From positions 560,501 through 624,500 of the forward strand of contig NC_012995.1 of NCBI RefSeq assembly GCF_000026365.1: 64,000 bases of DNA. The letters are read 5' to 3'. The notes beneath the pieces are model-generated. The model was given only the letters and a program-made list of their open reading frames with translations, was not told the DNA's origin and ran no database searches. A program made the position numbers and the translations under genes. Positions 48,189-57,847 of the stretch are shown piece by piece; position 1 is the first letter of the stretch, and every line of letters begins with the position of its first letter. Source of the DNA: Zygosaccharomyces rouxii (lineage: Eukaryota; Ascomycota; Saccharomycetes; Saccharomycetales; Saccharomycetaceae).

Positions 48189-51100
48189 TTACAAATTCTC
48201 GAATAAAATACCTGGGCTACCTGGAATTGCTCCTTCAACAGCCTTAGCAGCGTTAGGCAAAGCAGTTTCTTGACCATTAAAGATGTTTGTACCGACCTTG
48301 GATTCGTATGGGAATTGGATAGCAACGATTTCTTCCACTCTTAGAGATTGAGGGGCCTTTTGTAAGACATCCTTGGTGGATTTGATAGTTTCCGTTTCGT
48401 TAAAGAGTAATTCTCTGTTAAAGACCACTTCATGAGGTTCAGTAGTCAAACGTTGCTTCAACAAAGAGATGAATGGCATTGCACGTTTCATTTCTTTAGG
48501 CTCAACTCTTTCTCTAATCTTCTTGTTATCGTCCAAAGATTGTTGAGCAAACAATTCACGGACAATTTCCACGCAGTGAGATTGCCATTCAGGGAAAGAT
48601 TCTGAAACCAATAGGATCAATTTCACTGGCTTGGATGGGTCGATACTTTGCTGCTTACCACCCTTCTTCTTCTTCAAAGCTTGACCTTCAGCTTCTCTGA
48701 TACCTCTCTGTAGAGATCTAACGTATTCTAGAGCAGAAAGAGCTCCTTGATCCACTGGTTTGGTGGCACGAGGGAATTTAGCAGTTTGCACACTGCCCTG
48801 TTTACCCAAAACTTCACGGTAAATGTATTCACAGAAGTGAGGAGCAATTGGTGCCAACAATAAAGATTGAACTTCAATGTAACGAAGAACTAGATCCTTG
48901 TGCATTGTTTCACAAGATTCACGATAGTAATCTCTAGCGGCTTGGAAATCAAATAGACCGAATTTCAAAGCATTCTTGTAGTTGGTCAATTCGTATTGTC
49001 TGTAAGTTTCTTCAACTAAAGCATTCATTTCGTTTTCAAAGGCCACATCAAAGATTTCATCAGATGGACCAGTTCTGAATTGGTCGGCGCTCTTAACTGT
49101 TTCTTCAGCCCATTCTTTCAAATTGAACAATCTCAAAATAGCTGCATTTGCATTAGATTCATCAAAGTTGGCGTCCTCCATAGTATCACCAGCATCACCT
49201 AGGGCAATACGAGAAGCATCAGCACCGAATTTTTCAACGATTTGTTCCAAAGTCATAAAGTTACCAGTGGACTTAGACATCTTGGCATTGTTTAACATCA
49301 AGTGACCATTGGCTCTCACACCTCTTGGCCAGAATTTTCTAGGGAAAAGGGCAACGTTTGTGTAGATGAAGAAAGTCAAGTGGTTAGTGATCAAATCTTT
49401 ACCACTGATGGAAACATCTAATGGGTAGAAGTATTCAAATTCTCTTCTCAAGATTTGCAAAGACTTCAATGGAATTCCAGATTCAGGTGCCCTGTCGCTG
49501 TGGTGGAAAACATAATCAAAAACTTCATCAGTCATTTGTTCAGCCTTGATACCCAAAACACCAACGTCGTTACCGTAGAAATCCTTGAACAACAAATGAG
49601 CAATGGTGTAGAAAGCTTGGTAAATGGTAGAATCAGATAAAGATTCGACCAAGTATTGAGGATCCCATGGCAACTTACTACCTAGACCGTAAGTACGAGA
49701 AACAGCCCAGTTCTTTAACCATTCCAAACAACCTTCAAAGGCGTTTTTAACTTCTGGTGCGAAAACTTCCATACTTTCTAAACATTCAAGAGTCTGCTTC
49801 TTCCAAGATTCTTCACCGTAGTCCACGTACCATTGATCTTCCAAAGAGACGATACATTCATCACCAGAACGAGAAACGACTGGACCTTCTGGTTCGTTGT
49901 AAACGAAAGCATCGCCAGAGGCAACAATATCATCCCTAACTCTAGCCTTAGCGTCAGAAACCTTCATACCCTTGTACTTACCGTGAATCATGGTACCAGA
50001 GTAATAATCTTCCTTGTATGCCAACTTCTTAGCTTCTGCAAGCAAATTGGTATCTCTTGGGGAGTGAATCTTACATTCCTTACAAACAGCCTCAGCGGTA
50101 ATGTCACCATACTTATCGGTGTGGATGATTGGTAGAATTTCATCTTTAACCCAGCTAGCATCAATACCGTAAAATGCGGCCTTGTTTTTCAAGTCTTTGG
50201 TAGTCATGAAATCATCTGGAGAATTGGATGGAACACAAGTAACGACACCAGTACCTTTGTTAGCGAGAACAGTTTCCATAGGCAAAACTCTTAAGTCCTT
50301 GTAGACTGACAGCGCAGATTCAATTCTAGAACCGATCAATGCCTTACCATCGATGTTAACCACAGGAGAATAAACACCTCTTTGTGGGGTCAATTTTTGG
50401 TAAGACATGTTCTTGAAAGCACGCTCAGTGGTAATGTAGTAAGAATCACCAGCATCAAAAATACCATAGGTGATCTTTGGTGAAACGAAACAACATGTTT
50501 GACCGTACATGGTTTCTGGTCTCAATGTAGCTGCAACAAAGTAAACTTTCTTACTTTTATCGATGGAAGCATTGGATTCTATAATTTGTTTGGCGGCATC
50601 AGCAAATTCAACAACTTCAATCTTAACACCAATGTATTCTTGAGGAGTCACACCCTCACCAGATTGTCTATCGTGATCCATACAAGCTTGACCATCTTTA
50701 ACGGAGTAAATAGTGTAACGTTCACCGAATTTGATCTTACCTGCTTCCTTCATTCTATTCATTTGCCATCTGATAAATGCATCATAGTATGGGTTCTTAT
50801 CAGTTGTGATAAAGGAACGTCTCCAATCAATACGAGAACCAAGTGCGTTACAGTCCCTTTGACATAGAGGAGGGAAATAAGTTAACCAGTGTTGAGGATC
50901 GGAAAATTTACTAACTTCTTCCTTAGGGATACCTAATTGCATCATAATTTCAAATTGATATTTACCACGGCCTTGCTTGGCAGCAACCTTAGATTTCTTG
51001 GCCTTAAACTTGGTCACATCCTCAGATTGTTGCTGTGGTTCTTGCTTTTGTTCTTGTGGTTCTTCCTCCACTTCTGGTGGTACTTTAGAGAAATCAGGTC

Positions 51101-51488
51101 CAAATAATTCTACTTCTCTCTTAATTTTGTCAGCACTTGCCAAGATAGGCATACCAGTACAGTGGAAACCAAGTGGGAAAAGAGCTCTCTTACCCCTCAT
51201 TCTTTCAAAACCAATAGAATACTCAACCTTGGATAAAGTAAAACTATGGCCTGCGTGCAAAACACCATTCATGTATGGGTACGCCATGGATGATAAAAAT
51301 TTAGGGTATTTGGCATGTAGTTCATCAGAATCCATACCTAATGGGACCTCTTCTAAACTAGGAGCATTTTGCTCGAACAAACCTTCTTCAGTCCATTGAC
51401 GCTGATATTTTTTTTCAATAGCGATTAGAGCATCTCTACGGGCAGTATTCTCAAGGACTAGCCCCTTACCTTCAACTGTAGTAGCCAT
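48189..51488 (-). CDS. CDC60: Cytosolic leucyl-tRNA synthetase
   Basis: 1099 aa (S. cerevisiae 1090). Class I signatures: HAGH (78-81) within YPYMNGVLHAGHSF, and KMSKS (736-740). Between them is the archaeal/eukaryotic-type editing domain with AATLRPETMYGQ and its GTGVVTCVPSNSPDDF pocket (the specificity Asp is in SPDD). The C-terminal anticodon-binding domain follows. It charges leucine to tRNA-Leu and in yeast also signals leucine to TORC1 via Gtr1. The Gln/Glu/Pro-rich insert near 140-160 is low complexity. RRPE-type sequence lies upstream. Confidence 0.97.
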   Translation of the reverse strand: MATTVEGKGLVLENTARRDALIAIEKKYQRQWTEEGLFEQNAPSLEEVPLGMDSDELHAKYPKFLSSMAYPYMNGVLHAGHSFTLSKVEYSIGFERMRGKRALFPLGFHCTGMPILASADKIKREVELFGPDFSKVPPEVEEEPQEQKQEPQQQSEDVTKFKAKKSKVAAKQGRGKYQFEIMMQLGIPKEEVSKFSDPQHWLTYFPPLCQRDCNALGSRIDWRRSFITTDKNPYYDAFIRWQMNRMKEAGKIKFGERYTIYSVKDGQACMDHDRQSGEGVTPQEYIGVKIEVVEFADAAKQIIESNASIDKSKKVYFVAATLRPETMYGQTCCFVSPKITYGIFDAGDSYYITTERAFKNMSYQKLTPQRGVYSPVVNIDGKALIGSRIESALSVYKDLRVLPMETVLANKGTGVVTCVPSNSPDDFMTTKDLKNKAAFYGIDASWVKDEILPIIHTDKYGDITAEAVCKECKIHSPRDTNLLAEAKKLAYKEDYYSGTMIHGKYKGMKVSDAKARVRDDIVASGDAFVYNEPEGPVVSRSGDECIVSLEDQWYVDYGEESWKKQTLECLESMEVFAPEVKNAFEGCLEWLKNWAVSRTYGLGSKLPWDPQYLVESLSDSTIYQAFYTIAHLLFKDFYGNDVGVLGIKAEQMTDEVFDYVFHHSDRAPESGIPLKSLQILRREFEYFYPLDVSISGKDLITNHLTFFIYTNVALFPRKFWPRGVRANGHLMLNNAKMSKSTGNFMTLEQIVEKFGADASRIALGDAGDTMEDANFDESNANAAILRLFNLKEWAEETVKSADQFRTGPSDEIFDVAFENEMNALVEETYRQYELTNYKNALKFGLFDFQAARDYYRESCETMHKDLVLRYIEVQSLLLAPIAPHFCEYIYREVLGKQGSVQTAKFPRATKPVDQGALSALEYVRSLQRGIREAEGQALKKKKGGKQQSIDPSKPVKLILLVSESFPEWQSHCVEIVRELFAQQSLDDNKKIRERVEPKEMKRAMPFISLLKQRLTTEPHEVVFNRELLFNETETIKSTKDVLQKAPQSLRVEEIVAIQFPYESKVGTNIFNGQETALPNAAKAVEGAIPGSPGILFENL

Positions 51489-51744
51489 ATTTGACAGTAA
51501 CAGCCTAGCTGATCAGATTAATCTTTTAAAATTTACCTTGTGCCACTCCTGAAAGTGTATCTTTGGTGTGTATGTTGGTATATTGATCACTTTTCCTGAT
51601 GATCTTAAACGCTTGAAAAATTTTTCAAAGTGTCAGGAGCTCATTTCACCAAGAAAACCCATAGTAATATTAAATATAATATACAGAACATCGCATAGGC
51701 ATAAGCTTACATATAAATAAATTTCTTTGTCCCCAGTAGTTATG
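51489..51744 (-). promoter_or_regulatory. CDC60 promoter with palindromic RRPE
   Basis: Within the 256-bp gap between ENV9 and CDC60, both transcribed leftwards, TGAAAAATTTTTCA (51614-51627) is a perfect inverted repeat that reads as an RRPE box on both strands. GCTCATTTC (51639-51647) is close to a reverse PAC box. This suits co-regulation with ribosome biogenesis. Confidence 0.65.
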
Positions 51745-52713
51745 CTAGATATCAAACCCACGATCCCTTAGTGCATGCACCGTCCATATCCATGTTGAAG
51801 CAGCGTCATCTAGGTTGTTAGCGATATAGCTCGGCTTAGATTCTACACCTTCTGTTGTAAAATACTTACCGTTATCCTTGTCGGTATTAAGATGCGGTGA
51901 TAAAGCACATCTTAGAGTAGCTAGTGATCCCTGTTCGTTAGAAACACCAAAGAAAAACCCTACTATTTGGAAGAACATCCAAAAGAAAATTCCCACAATC
52001 GGTAGTCTAGTCCAATAGCTAAAGATATGTGTGCTCATTACCATACCAGGATGTATCGATAGGCACAGTACTTCAGGGTACTTGATTGCCATCATCTTAG
52101 TGAATTGGATCGATGCTGTCTTGGCCATTGCATACCGAAGCCATGTAAAAAGCATATTTGGCCCGTAATTCCAATCCTGACTTAACCCCCAGTAACGAAA
52201 TTCTATCTGATGACACACAGATGTTAAAGTAATTAATCTTCCCTGTGCTCTTTGCAGTAATGGTAGTAGTCTAAGGGACAGTAGGAAATGGGCAATGTAG
52301 TTCGTTTGAAGTTGAATTTCGAAATTGTCCTTAGTGAGTTCATACGGGAGTGCGACTGTAGCTGCATTATTTATTAAAACGTCTAATTTCTGTTCCCTTT
52401 TACAAATCTTGGAAGCGGCTCTTTCCACACATTTTAAATCCGATAAGTCATTGTGCAAGTAATGTAATGAACCGAGGTGAATTTCTTGTGAATCCTTGCT
52501 TCTTTTAGAGATACGGTTTGCAGCTTCCATTTCTAGTTCCTTGATAGCTTTGTTAACCCTATTAGAGTTTCTGCCGCATATGTAAACCACGAATCCATGC
52601 ATGTAAAGATGTAATACCGTATACCATCCTATACCACTGTTACCACCTGTGATGACAGCCACTTTACGATCTTCAGCCGGATTGTAGTAGGGAAGGGAAT
52701 CCGGATTAAACAT
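51745..52713 (-). CDS. ENV9: Short-chain dehydrogenase-type protein Env9
   Basis: 322 aa (S. cerevisiae 330). Rossmann start [14 protein letters not shown] (19-32), NNAATVALP, Ser165 and the catalytic pair Tyr194/Lys198 (YAMAK) identify an SDR enzyme. Two hydrophobic stretches near 230-255 ([21 protein letters not shown], split here) could anchor it to lipid droplets or ER. Env9 has been linked to vacuole morphology and lipid droplets; its substrate is unsettled. It corresponds to YOR246C. The next gene, BEM4, is transcribed away from it. Confidence 0.9.
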   Translation of the reverse strand: MFNPDSLPYYNPAEDRKVAVITGGNSGIGWYTVLHLYMHGFVVYICGRNSNRVNKAIKELEMEAANRISKRSKDSQEIHLGSLHYLHNDLSDLKCVERAASKICKREQKLDVLINNAATVALPYELTKDNFEIQLQTNYIAHFLLSLRLLPLLQRAQGRLITLTSVCHQIEFRYWGLSQDWNYGPNMLFTWLRYAMAKTASIQFTKMMAIKYPEVLCLSIHPGMVMSTHIFSYWTRLPIVGIFFWMFFQIVGFFFGVSNEQGSLATLRCALSPHLNTDKDNGKYFTTEGVESKPSYIANNLDDAASTWIWTVHALRDRGFDI

Positions 52714-52833
52714 CTTCGAAGAATGATAATGATTAGTTATTCCCTCCCTTGATAGACAAGGTGCTTGACTCCTATTCTATGTAGGTTTAGAAGGTCAGAT
52801 TCCTTTTACTTAGTCAGATCTTCTACTCGAAGA

Positions 52834-52876
<43 letters not shown>

Positions 52877-53517
52877 CTCTTTCCTCTTTCTACCGTCTCT
52901 TGACCGTTTACCGAGAAAAAATGGTGACAAGTGGCAGTCTCCCAATTGGGTAATACATCACCCGATGAGACCACACAATACGTATTAAAAGGGAAGTCAG
53001 TGACAATTCATAGTATTGTATGCAGAGTAAATCATAGGGTTGAAGTTGCCTCATAAAAGGAATGTGTCCTAAAATGGACGAAGACTAGCGCCTTAGGCAA
53101 TATGATTGTCACTGGCGTAGATCATTTGGCAAAACCCTTTTGGATATTCAGATATCGGAGAAAAAGGAAGATAAAGAAAGAGCAGGTTTGCCAGAGCTAA
53201 GTTAGAACATAGTACTCAAGATTAATTTGAAATCTAGTGCAAAGCGTCGAAAATACAATATAATGAGGAGAACAGGATCGGTTAGACTGTTTTGTGGTAA
53301 TGCATGATCTCTCAACTTCTTAGATAATGCAAATCAAGCACAATGCCCCCCCCCCCCATCTAGTACTTTCGTATCGCAAAGTGGGTCAAAGATTCTTCAA
53401 TTTTTCCATTTGACATGTTTTTTTCATTACGTTTTCTAAAATGGGGCGATGGACGTCATTGAAAAAGTACAACTCATTCTATAGAAACACTATGTAAGAG
53501 ACAATTAGACCCATTCA
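52714..53517. promoter_or_regulatory. ENV9-BEM4 divergent region with T39 and C12 homopolymers
   Basis: 804 bp without a credible gene. It contains a perfect run of 39 T (52838-52876) about 125 bp upstream of ENV9 and a run of 12 C (53346-53357) about 160 bp upstream of BEM4. Poly(dA:dT) tracts exclude nucleosomes; the C-run is very rare in yeast. No factor sites were assigned with confidence. Confidence 0.6.
52838..52876. repeat. Poly(T) tract of 39
   Basis: Thirty-nine consecutive T. Its exact length is likely polymorphic and sensitive to sequencing error. Confidence 0.85.
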
Positions 53518-55263
53518 ATGGATTACGAAAAGGTTTTATTTGATTTACAACCCATCATCAAGGCACATAGCATTGATGCTATTCCTTTAGAAGGAGATTT
53601 TCAGGAGAGATATCTCTCGGTTTTAGACCAAGTTGCAGTTTGCTTGAGGACCGAACATAATAGAGCCATTGCAGGCTCAAGCGGATTGTTGAAACGTCTA
53701 TTAGAAGTGTTGGAGGAGTCTTTAGTAAAATGTTTCAGTAATATGCATTTGGATCCGTTTTGGTGGAAATTTGTCTCAGATTTAATAAGGTGTGTTGCAA
53801 ACTGTTTGGTGGATAACGACGACAATAGAAAGATACTCTTTCAAGAAAAACCAGTAATTATGGATCGCTATGTAGGTCATATTCTTACTTTGAAAACAGA
53901 AGGCAATGAAGAATTGCAATTGAGGACTTTGGCAATGGCTAAAAATATGTGTTTGGACAATAAGGACTACGTCCGCAGATTTTCCAAGATTCAATCACCA
54001 TTATTAAGTTTGTTACATCGTGAAGATGATGAGTCATTGACCTTGATAGGTTCTGAACTACTGTCAGATTTTCTTGAAATAGATCAAAATGTTTCTCTCG
54101 AAGACTTACAATTCTTTGCAGAAGCGATCTGGAGTCAGTCTCAAGAGGTAAAAAACCAAGAAGATGAGCAAGATGAACAGGAAGAAGATGCCTTGGATGA
54201 TCCTGCGTTGGAAATCCTGACAAATTTTACACAATGCTTAGAAATTGTGGTCTCCAAGAAAAGTTCCTTAGATTTTGGTGATCTATTGGTCTCTATTATT
54301 CAACTTCACCTTTTGCAAACCCTAGACGAGTTATGGCCGAAGCAATTCGAAAATAAATTGATCCACATGAGGAGATTGATGACTTGTGTAGGCCATATCT
54401 CTGCTCAGGAATCAAATACAAACAAAAATGAACGTGAAACTTGTTACGAAAATATTCATAAAAGTAACAATGGATACAAGATCGGTGCCATTTTCATTGT
54501 GCTAACGAATTCAATTGATTCACCAAAAGACGGTTCACAGGTGAGTAAAGAAATTTCGTTCCAGGAACTAATCCAAGCGGCATCTAAATTGACCGACCCC
54601 ATGCAAGCGCAGGGATTTTTAGCGCTTTTCAAGAAATTATTGACTGTTTCCAGTGCAATGGAATTGAAATCTGACATCATCAGGGAACTATCATTTGTCT
54701 TGAAGAAAACTCATGATCAATCAACTTTTTTCAAAGATTTATCACCACTATTAGATGCACTGCTAAACAAAATGTTTACCGTCTTACCCAGTTCCACGGT
54801 ACACGATTCATTATCTGATCCAAGTTCACCACTATTGGGCATAGTTAGAGAGCGCGATAGTGTCATCTCCTGTCTAGCGTTGGATAAACTGCTAGTGTCT
54901 TCCAAGACTGCACTAACCACTATTACCGAACCTCTTTGGCAAACTGCTTGCAAATTCCAAGACCAAGTTGCATCTGGTGAGGGAAACATATCAATCTTCT
55001 ACATTTTCCAACTGGCTAAAACCTTTGGAATTTTATTGAAGAACCTAGAGTCTCACCAAGAACTATTACAGGATGATTTGAAACCATGGATAACTCAGTT
55101 ACTAGAATTCGTCAAGCCCTTGAAAGAAAAAAACGATCAAGCAAGTCAGAGTGCTGTGAACAACGGTAAATTCGTTGCTACCATGTTACTAAAATTACTA
55201 GACCAAAACAATGGTACAGAACAGGATGAACGGCTTCAGAAATTGGCTAAAGAACTCTTATAA
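53518..55263 (+). CDS. BEM4: Rho-GTPase-interacting protein Bem4
   Basis: 581 aa (S. cerevisiae 633). The protein is all-helical with repeated leucine-rich amphipathic helices, consistent with the armadillo-like SmgGDS fold: DPFWWKFVSDLIRCVANCLVDND resembles one helical repeat (about 79-102). Bem4 binds Cdc42, Rho1 and other Rho GTPases and supports polarity and filamentous-growth MAPK signalling. An acidic insert (QEDEQDEQEEDALDD) lies around 218-232. Assignment combines this with position between CDC60 (YPL160W) and the YPL162C homologue. Confidence 0.87.
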   Translation: MDYEKVLFDLQPIIKAHSIDAIPLEGDFQERYLSVLDQVAVCLRTEHNRAIAGSSGLLKRLLEVLEESLVKCFSNMHLDPFWWKFVSDLIRCVANCLVDNDDNRKILFQEKPVIMDRYVGHILTLKTEGNEELQLRTLAMAKNMCLDNKDYVRRFSKIQSPLLSLLHREDDESLTLIGSELLSDFLEIDQNVSLEDLQFFAEAIWSQSQEVKNQEDEQDEQEEDALDDPALEILTNFTQCLEIVVSKKSSLDFGDLLVSIIQLHLLQTLDELWPKQFENKLIHMRRLMTCVGHISAQESNTNKNERETCYENIHKSNNGYKIGAIFIVLTNSIDSPKDGSQVSKEISFQELIQAASKLTDPMQAQGFLALFKKLLTVSSAMELKSDIIRELSFVLKKTHDQSTFFKDLSPLLDALLNKMFTVLPSSTVHDSLSDPSSPLLGIVRERDSVISCLALDKLLVSSKTALTTITEPLWQTACKFQDQVASGEGNISIFYIFQLAKTFGILLKNLESHQELLQDDLKPWITQLLEFVKPLKEKNDQASQSAVNNGKFVATMLLKLLDQNNGTEQDERLQKLAKELL

Positions 55264-55424
55264 CCATAGTTTATAGTTCACTTAACTTACGAGCTTCCGC
55301 ATCATCATCAACGGACTGCCCTTTACTTGCGAAAGAGAACCCTAAATTTAAAGAAGGAGGATAAGGAATCATAAATTAGAAACATCTGGTAAAGAACGGG
55401 AAAGGGACCTCAGTATCTTTCAAA

Positions 55425-56243
55425 ATGGGCGTTACCTCTCAAGATAAATGCCAGCTGTTGGGTCCCACTTCCATTGTTATCCAGTTGGCTATGGGAATGG
55501 CCATAGTAGCTGGGCTATTACTAAAAAGGAACCGAGAACACCCAAGGAGGAAGATGGTAGTTTGGGCCTATGATGTTGGCAAACAGCTTATCGGAGCTTT
55601 GGAGATTCACTTTATAAATCTAGGGTTAAGCATTTGGCAACAGAGAGGTGTCATACTGTTTTCAGGAAATAATAACAATCAGGATGATGATGGACAGTGT
55701 GATTGGTATTTCCTCAATTTGTTATGTGATACAACCATAGGAATTCCTATACTGTGGGTGATACTCGTATTGATTCAATCTATTCTAGTTCATCTAGAAG
55801 TGACGAACATCGAAAGCGGGAACTATTTTTCCTCAGCTTCTGAGAATAAATCGTTGAGCACAGAATCCAAAAGGCCATTGTTTAGTGCATTCTTGAAACA
55901 ATCATCAATATTTGTTGGTGGAATAAGTGCTATGAAGTTCATCATCTATGAATTGCTAGAACATTACGAAAAAGGTGCCTCATGGTTTGCCAATTTGTTG
56001 TTAGGATGGTGCGATCATTGGCCAAATTTCCAGGTGTTTGTAGTAATGTTTGTTTGTCCCGTGGGCCTCAACTTCTTCCAGTATTTCTGTGTTGACAATA
56101 TTATCAAACTACCAACAACTTGTGTCAATTCTCAAAACCTAGAGAATTTCGAACCTGAATCCCTTGAAGAATACCTTGAAACCAACGTCAATGCCAACAC
56201 AAACCGTGGTAGTAGCCACGCGATTTACGGTAGCCTTGGTTGA
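55425..56243 (+). CDS. YPL162C homologue, multi-span membrane protein (STIMATE-like)
   Basis: 272 aa (S. cerevisiae 273). Four or five hydrophobic segments: about 14-33, 58-75, 103-125, 162-180 and 205-228. QLIGALEIHFINLG and CDWYFLNLLCDTTIGIP are the conserved blocks seen in the family related to human STIMATE, an ER-plasma-membrane contact regulator of STIM1. The yeast protein is a vacuolar membrane protein of unknown function. The start ATG at 55425 agrees with the family length. Confidence 0.88.
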   Translation: MGVTSQDKCQLLGPTSIVIQLAMGMAIVAGLLLKRNREHPRRKMVVWAYDVGKQLIGALEIHFINLGLSIWQQRGVILFSGNNNNQDDDGQCDWYFLNLLCDTTIGIPILWVILVLIQSILVHLEVTNIESGNYFSSASENKSLSTESKRPLFSAFLKQSSIFVGGISAMKFIIYELLEHYEKGASWFANLLLGWCDHWPNFQVFVVMFVCPVGLNFFQYFCVDNIIKLPTTCVNSQNLENFEPESLEEYLETNVNANTNRGSSHAIYGSLG

Positions 56244-56916
56244 GTTTCAAGACGGCGATGTACACGTACGATTGTCAAGAGATCCAGGCTCCTTTTTGGA
56301 GATCCCGGGTCCGATTGTTCTGCGCGAGCAGTAACGAAGAGATCTTGAGATCTCAAGATGTCCCAAATCTCGCCCCATCCGAGTAGACAAGACGCTCTAG
56401 GAATGTGGATTCAGAAATGCCAAATTCATCCTTCTTCTGTTTGAAGCTTGATCGCGAAATAGTGTTGAAGGGTTGATCTCGTTTTTTCGCGCCGGTCCTC
56501 GAGAATTTCGCGTTGACAGACAAACACGATGTAAAACATTGTAAGTCATTGGAACCGCTCATTCCCAGGAAGTGCTCTGCACGTACCTAATTTTGAATTT
56601 GATCGAATTTCGTGGGATATATAAAGATGACAGAAATTTCCCAAGGTCCAAGTCTTTCATACTTTGTTTTGTGCCATTCTTCTTAGAAATTTTTCTTCGT
56701 TCCAAAAGCATCAGCGATTAATTCAGTCTTTATTCGTTTTAAACTAATTTTCCTTTGGTAGTCCGATTAACGATCAATCACAGTCAATCGTTTACTGAGC
56801 CTTTATCATCTGGTCTCGTCCATTCATTCGTTCATTCACTCATTCATTCGTTCATTGATTCATTCATTTAAAGGAAGCTTTAAATTTTAAACTTTATCAA
56901 CACTTATCTATAAAAA
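56244..56916 (+). promoter_or_regulatory. SVS1 promoter with SBF-type (SCB) element cluster
   Basis: 673 bp. Four CRCGAAA words fit the Swi4-Swi6 (SBF) site: CGCGAAA (56453-56459), reverse TTTCGCG (56485-56491 and 56506-56512) and TTTCGTG (56608-56614). S. cerevisiae SVS1 and SRL1 are G1/S genes and SVS1 is a standard SBF target. Other features: an 18-bp perfect palindrome (56342-56359) and a TTCA/TTCG tetranucleotide repeat in the leader (56821-56868). A minus-strand 69-codon frame (56353-56562) over these sites is not called. Confidence 0.78.
56821..56868. repeat. Degenerate ATTC tetranucleotide repeat in SVS1 leader
   Basis: About twelve 4-bp units of the CATT/CGTT/CACT type, 49 bp before the SVS1 ATG, probably transcribed as 5' untranslated sequence. 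Confidence 0.8.
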
Positions 56917-57633
56917 ATGTTTTTTCCAGTTGCTTTTAACTTACTCTTCCTTTTCATCTCATATGCTACTGCTGAGTATGTGAATGCCACTGTTCCATGT
57001 ACTACAGTTACTTTGTCACCAACCTACACTGTACAACCATCAACAAGTGTTTCCACTTACAACGATTTGACTACTACCATTGATATTACAAACACTTTGT
57101 ACTCTACCATGTGGTTCACTCCAACGACTGTTATTTCTTCTCCATCTGTTACTACCACGACTACTGAGATGACTACCGTTTACGAAACCACTGATTTAGA
57201 CACAACTTCTACCATCACATCTACCATTACTTCTACCAGAGAGGTCACTTTTGTTCAACCAACTGCGACTTCTGCCTCTGCAGCTGGTTCTAGCTCTGGT
57301 TCTAGTGCTCCAGCTTCTCCAGCTTCCCCATCAGCTGTTCAAGCTGCAGCCACTTATTCTCCAGGAGCTTCTTCAATCGCCGCAGCTCCAACTTCTTCCT
57401 CCTCCAGTAGTGCTGCTGATGAATCTACCGGTGCTTGTACTCCATCCGTTAAAATCGTCACTGTCTCTGCTACCGTGACTGAAGGTTCCGTTACCGTTAC
57501 TGTAACTGCAGGTGCATCTTCTGCTCCATTGTCATCTGCTGTTACTCCTGGATCTGTTTTACCATCTCAGTATTCTCAAGCTCAGATCAACCAACCATTA
57601 GTAGCTAACGGTACTACAACTTTGGGAGCTTGA
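56917..57633 (+). CDS. SVS1: Ser/Thr-rich secreted cell-wall mannoprotein, Svs1/Srl1 family
   Basis: 238 aa. Signal peptide 1-19 (MFFPVAFNLLFLFISYATA) is followed by a mature chain over 60% Ser, Thr, Ala and Val, with TTTVYETT-type repeats for heavy O-mannosylation and N-glycosylation sites near both ends (VNATVP, ANGTTT). There is no C-terminal hydrophobic GPI signal. S. cerevisiae has SVS1 (YPL163C, vanadate resistance) and SRL1 (YOR247W), of which this is the single counterpart. It strengthens the wall at G1/S; the SBF cluster upstream agrees. Confidence 0.9.
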   Translation: MFFPVAFNLLFLFISYATAEYVNATVPCTTVTLSPTYTVQPSTSVSTYNDLTTTIDITNTLYSTMWFTPTTVISSPSVTTTTTEMTTVYETTDLDTTSTITSTITSTREVTFVQPTATSASAAGSSSGSSAPASPASPSAVQAAATYSPGASSIAAAPTSSSSSSAADESTGACTPSVKIVTVSATVTEGSVTVTVTAGASSAPLSSAVTPGSVLPSQYSQAQINQPLVANGTTTLGA

Positions 57634-57847
57634 TTTATGATACGGTATACGATATAACTTTAAAAAAATGGGATTCTCAAAATTTTAAACATTTATCTTA
57701 TTTGAATTAAAATATTTAATTATATAAAGTTTTATATTAAGAGATTTTTGGTATAATATAACTAATAACGCTTTTAACTGACTAAACAGAACGAACTGGA
57801 AAGTTTACACACAATGAAGTAAGAGGGGGAAAAAAGCAAAGAAAGTC

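Noticed and set aside
56353..56562. 69-codon minus-strand ORF with an ATG
   Set aside because: It overlaps the SBF-site cluster of the SVS1 promoter, has no recognised similarity and unremarkable composition.
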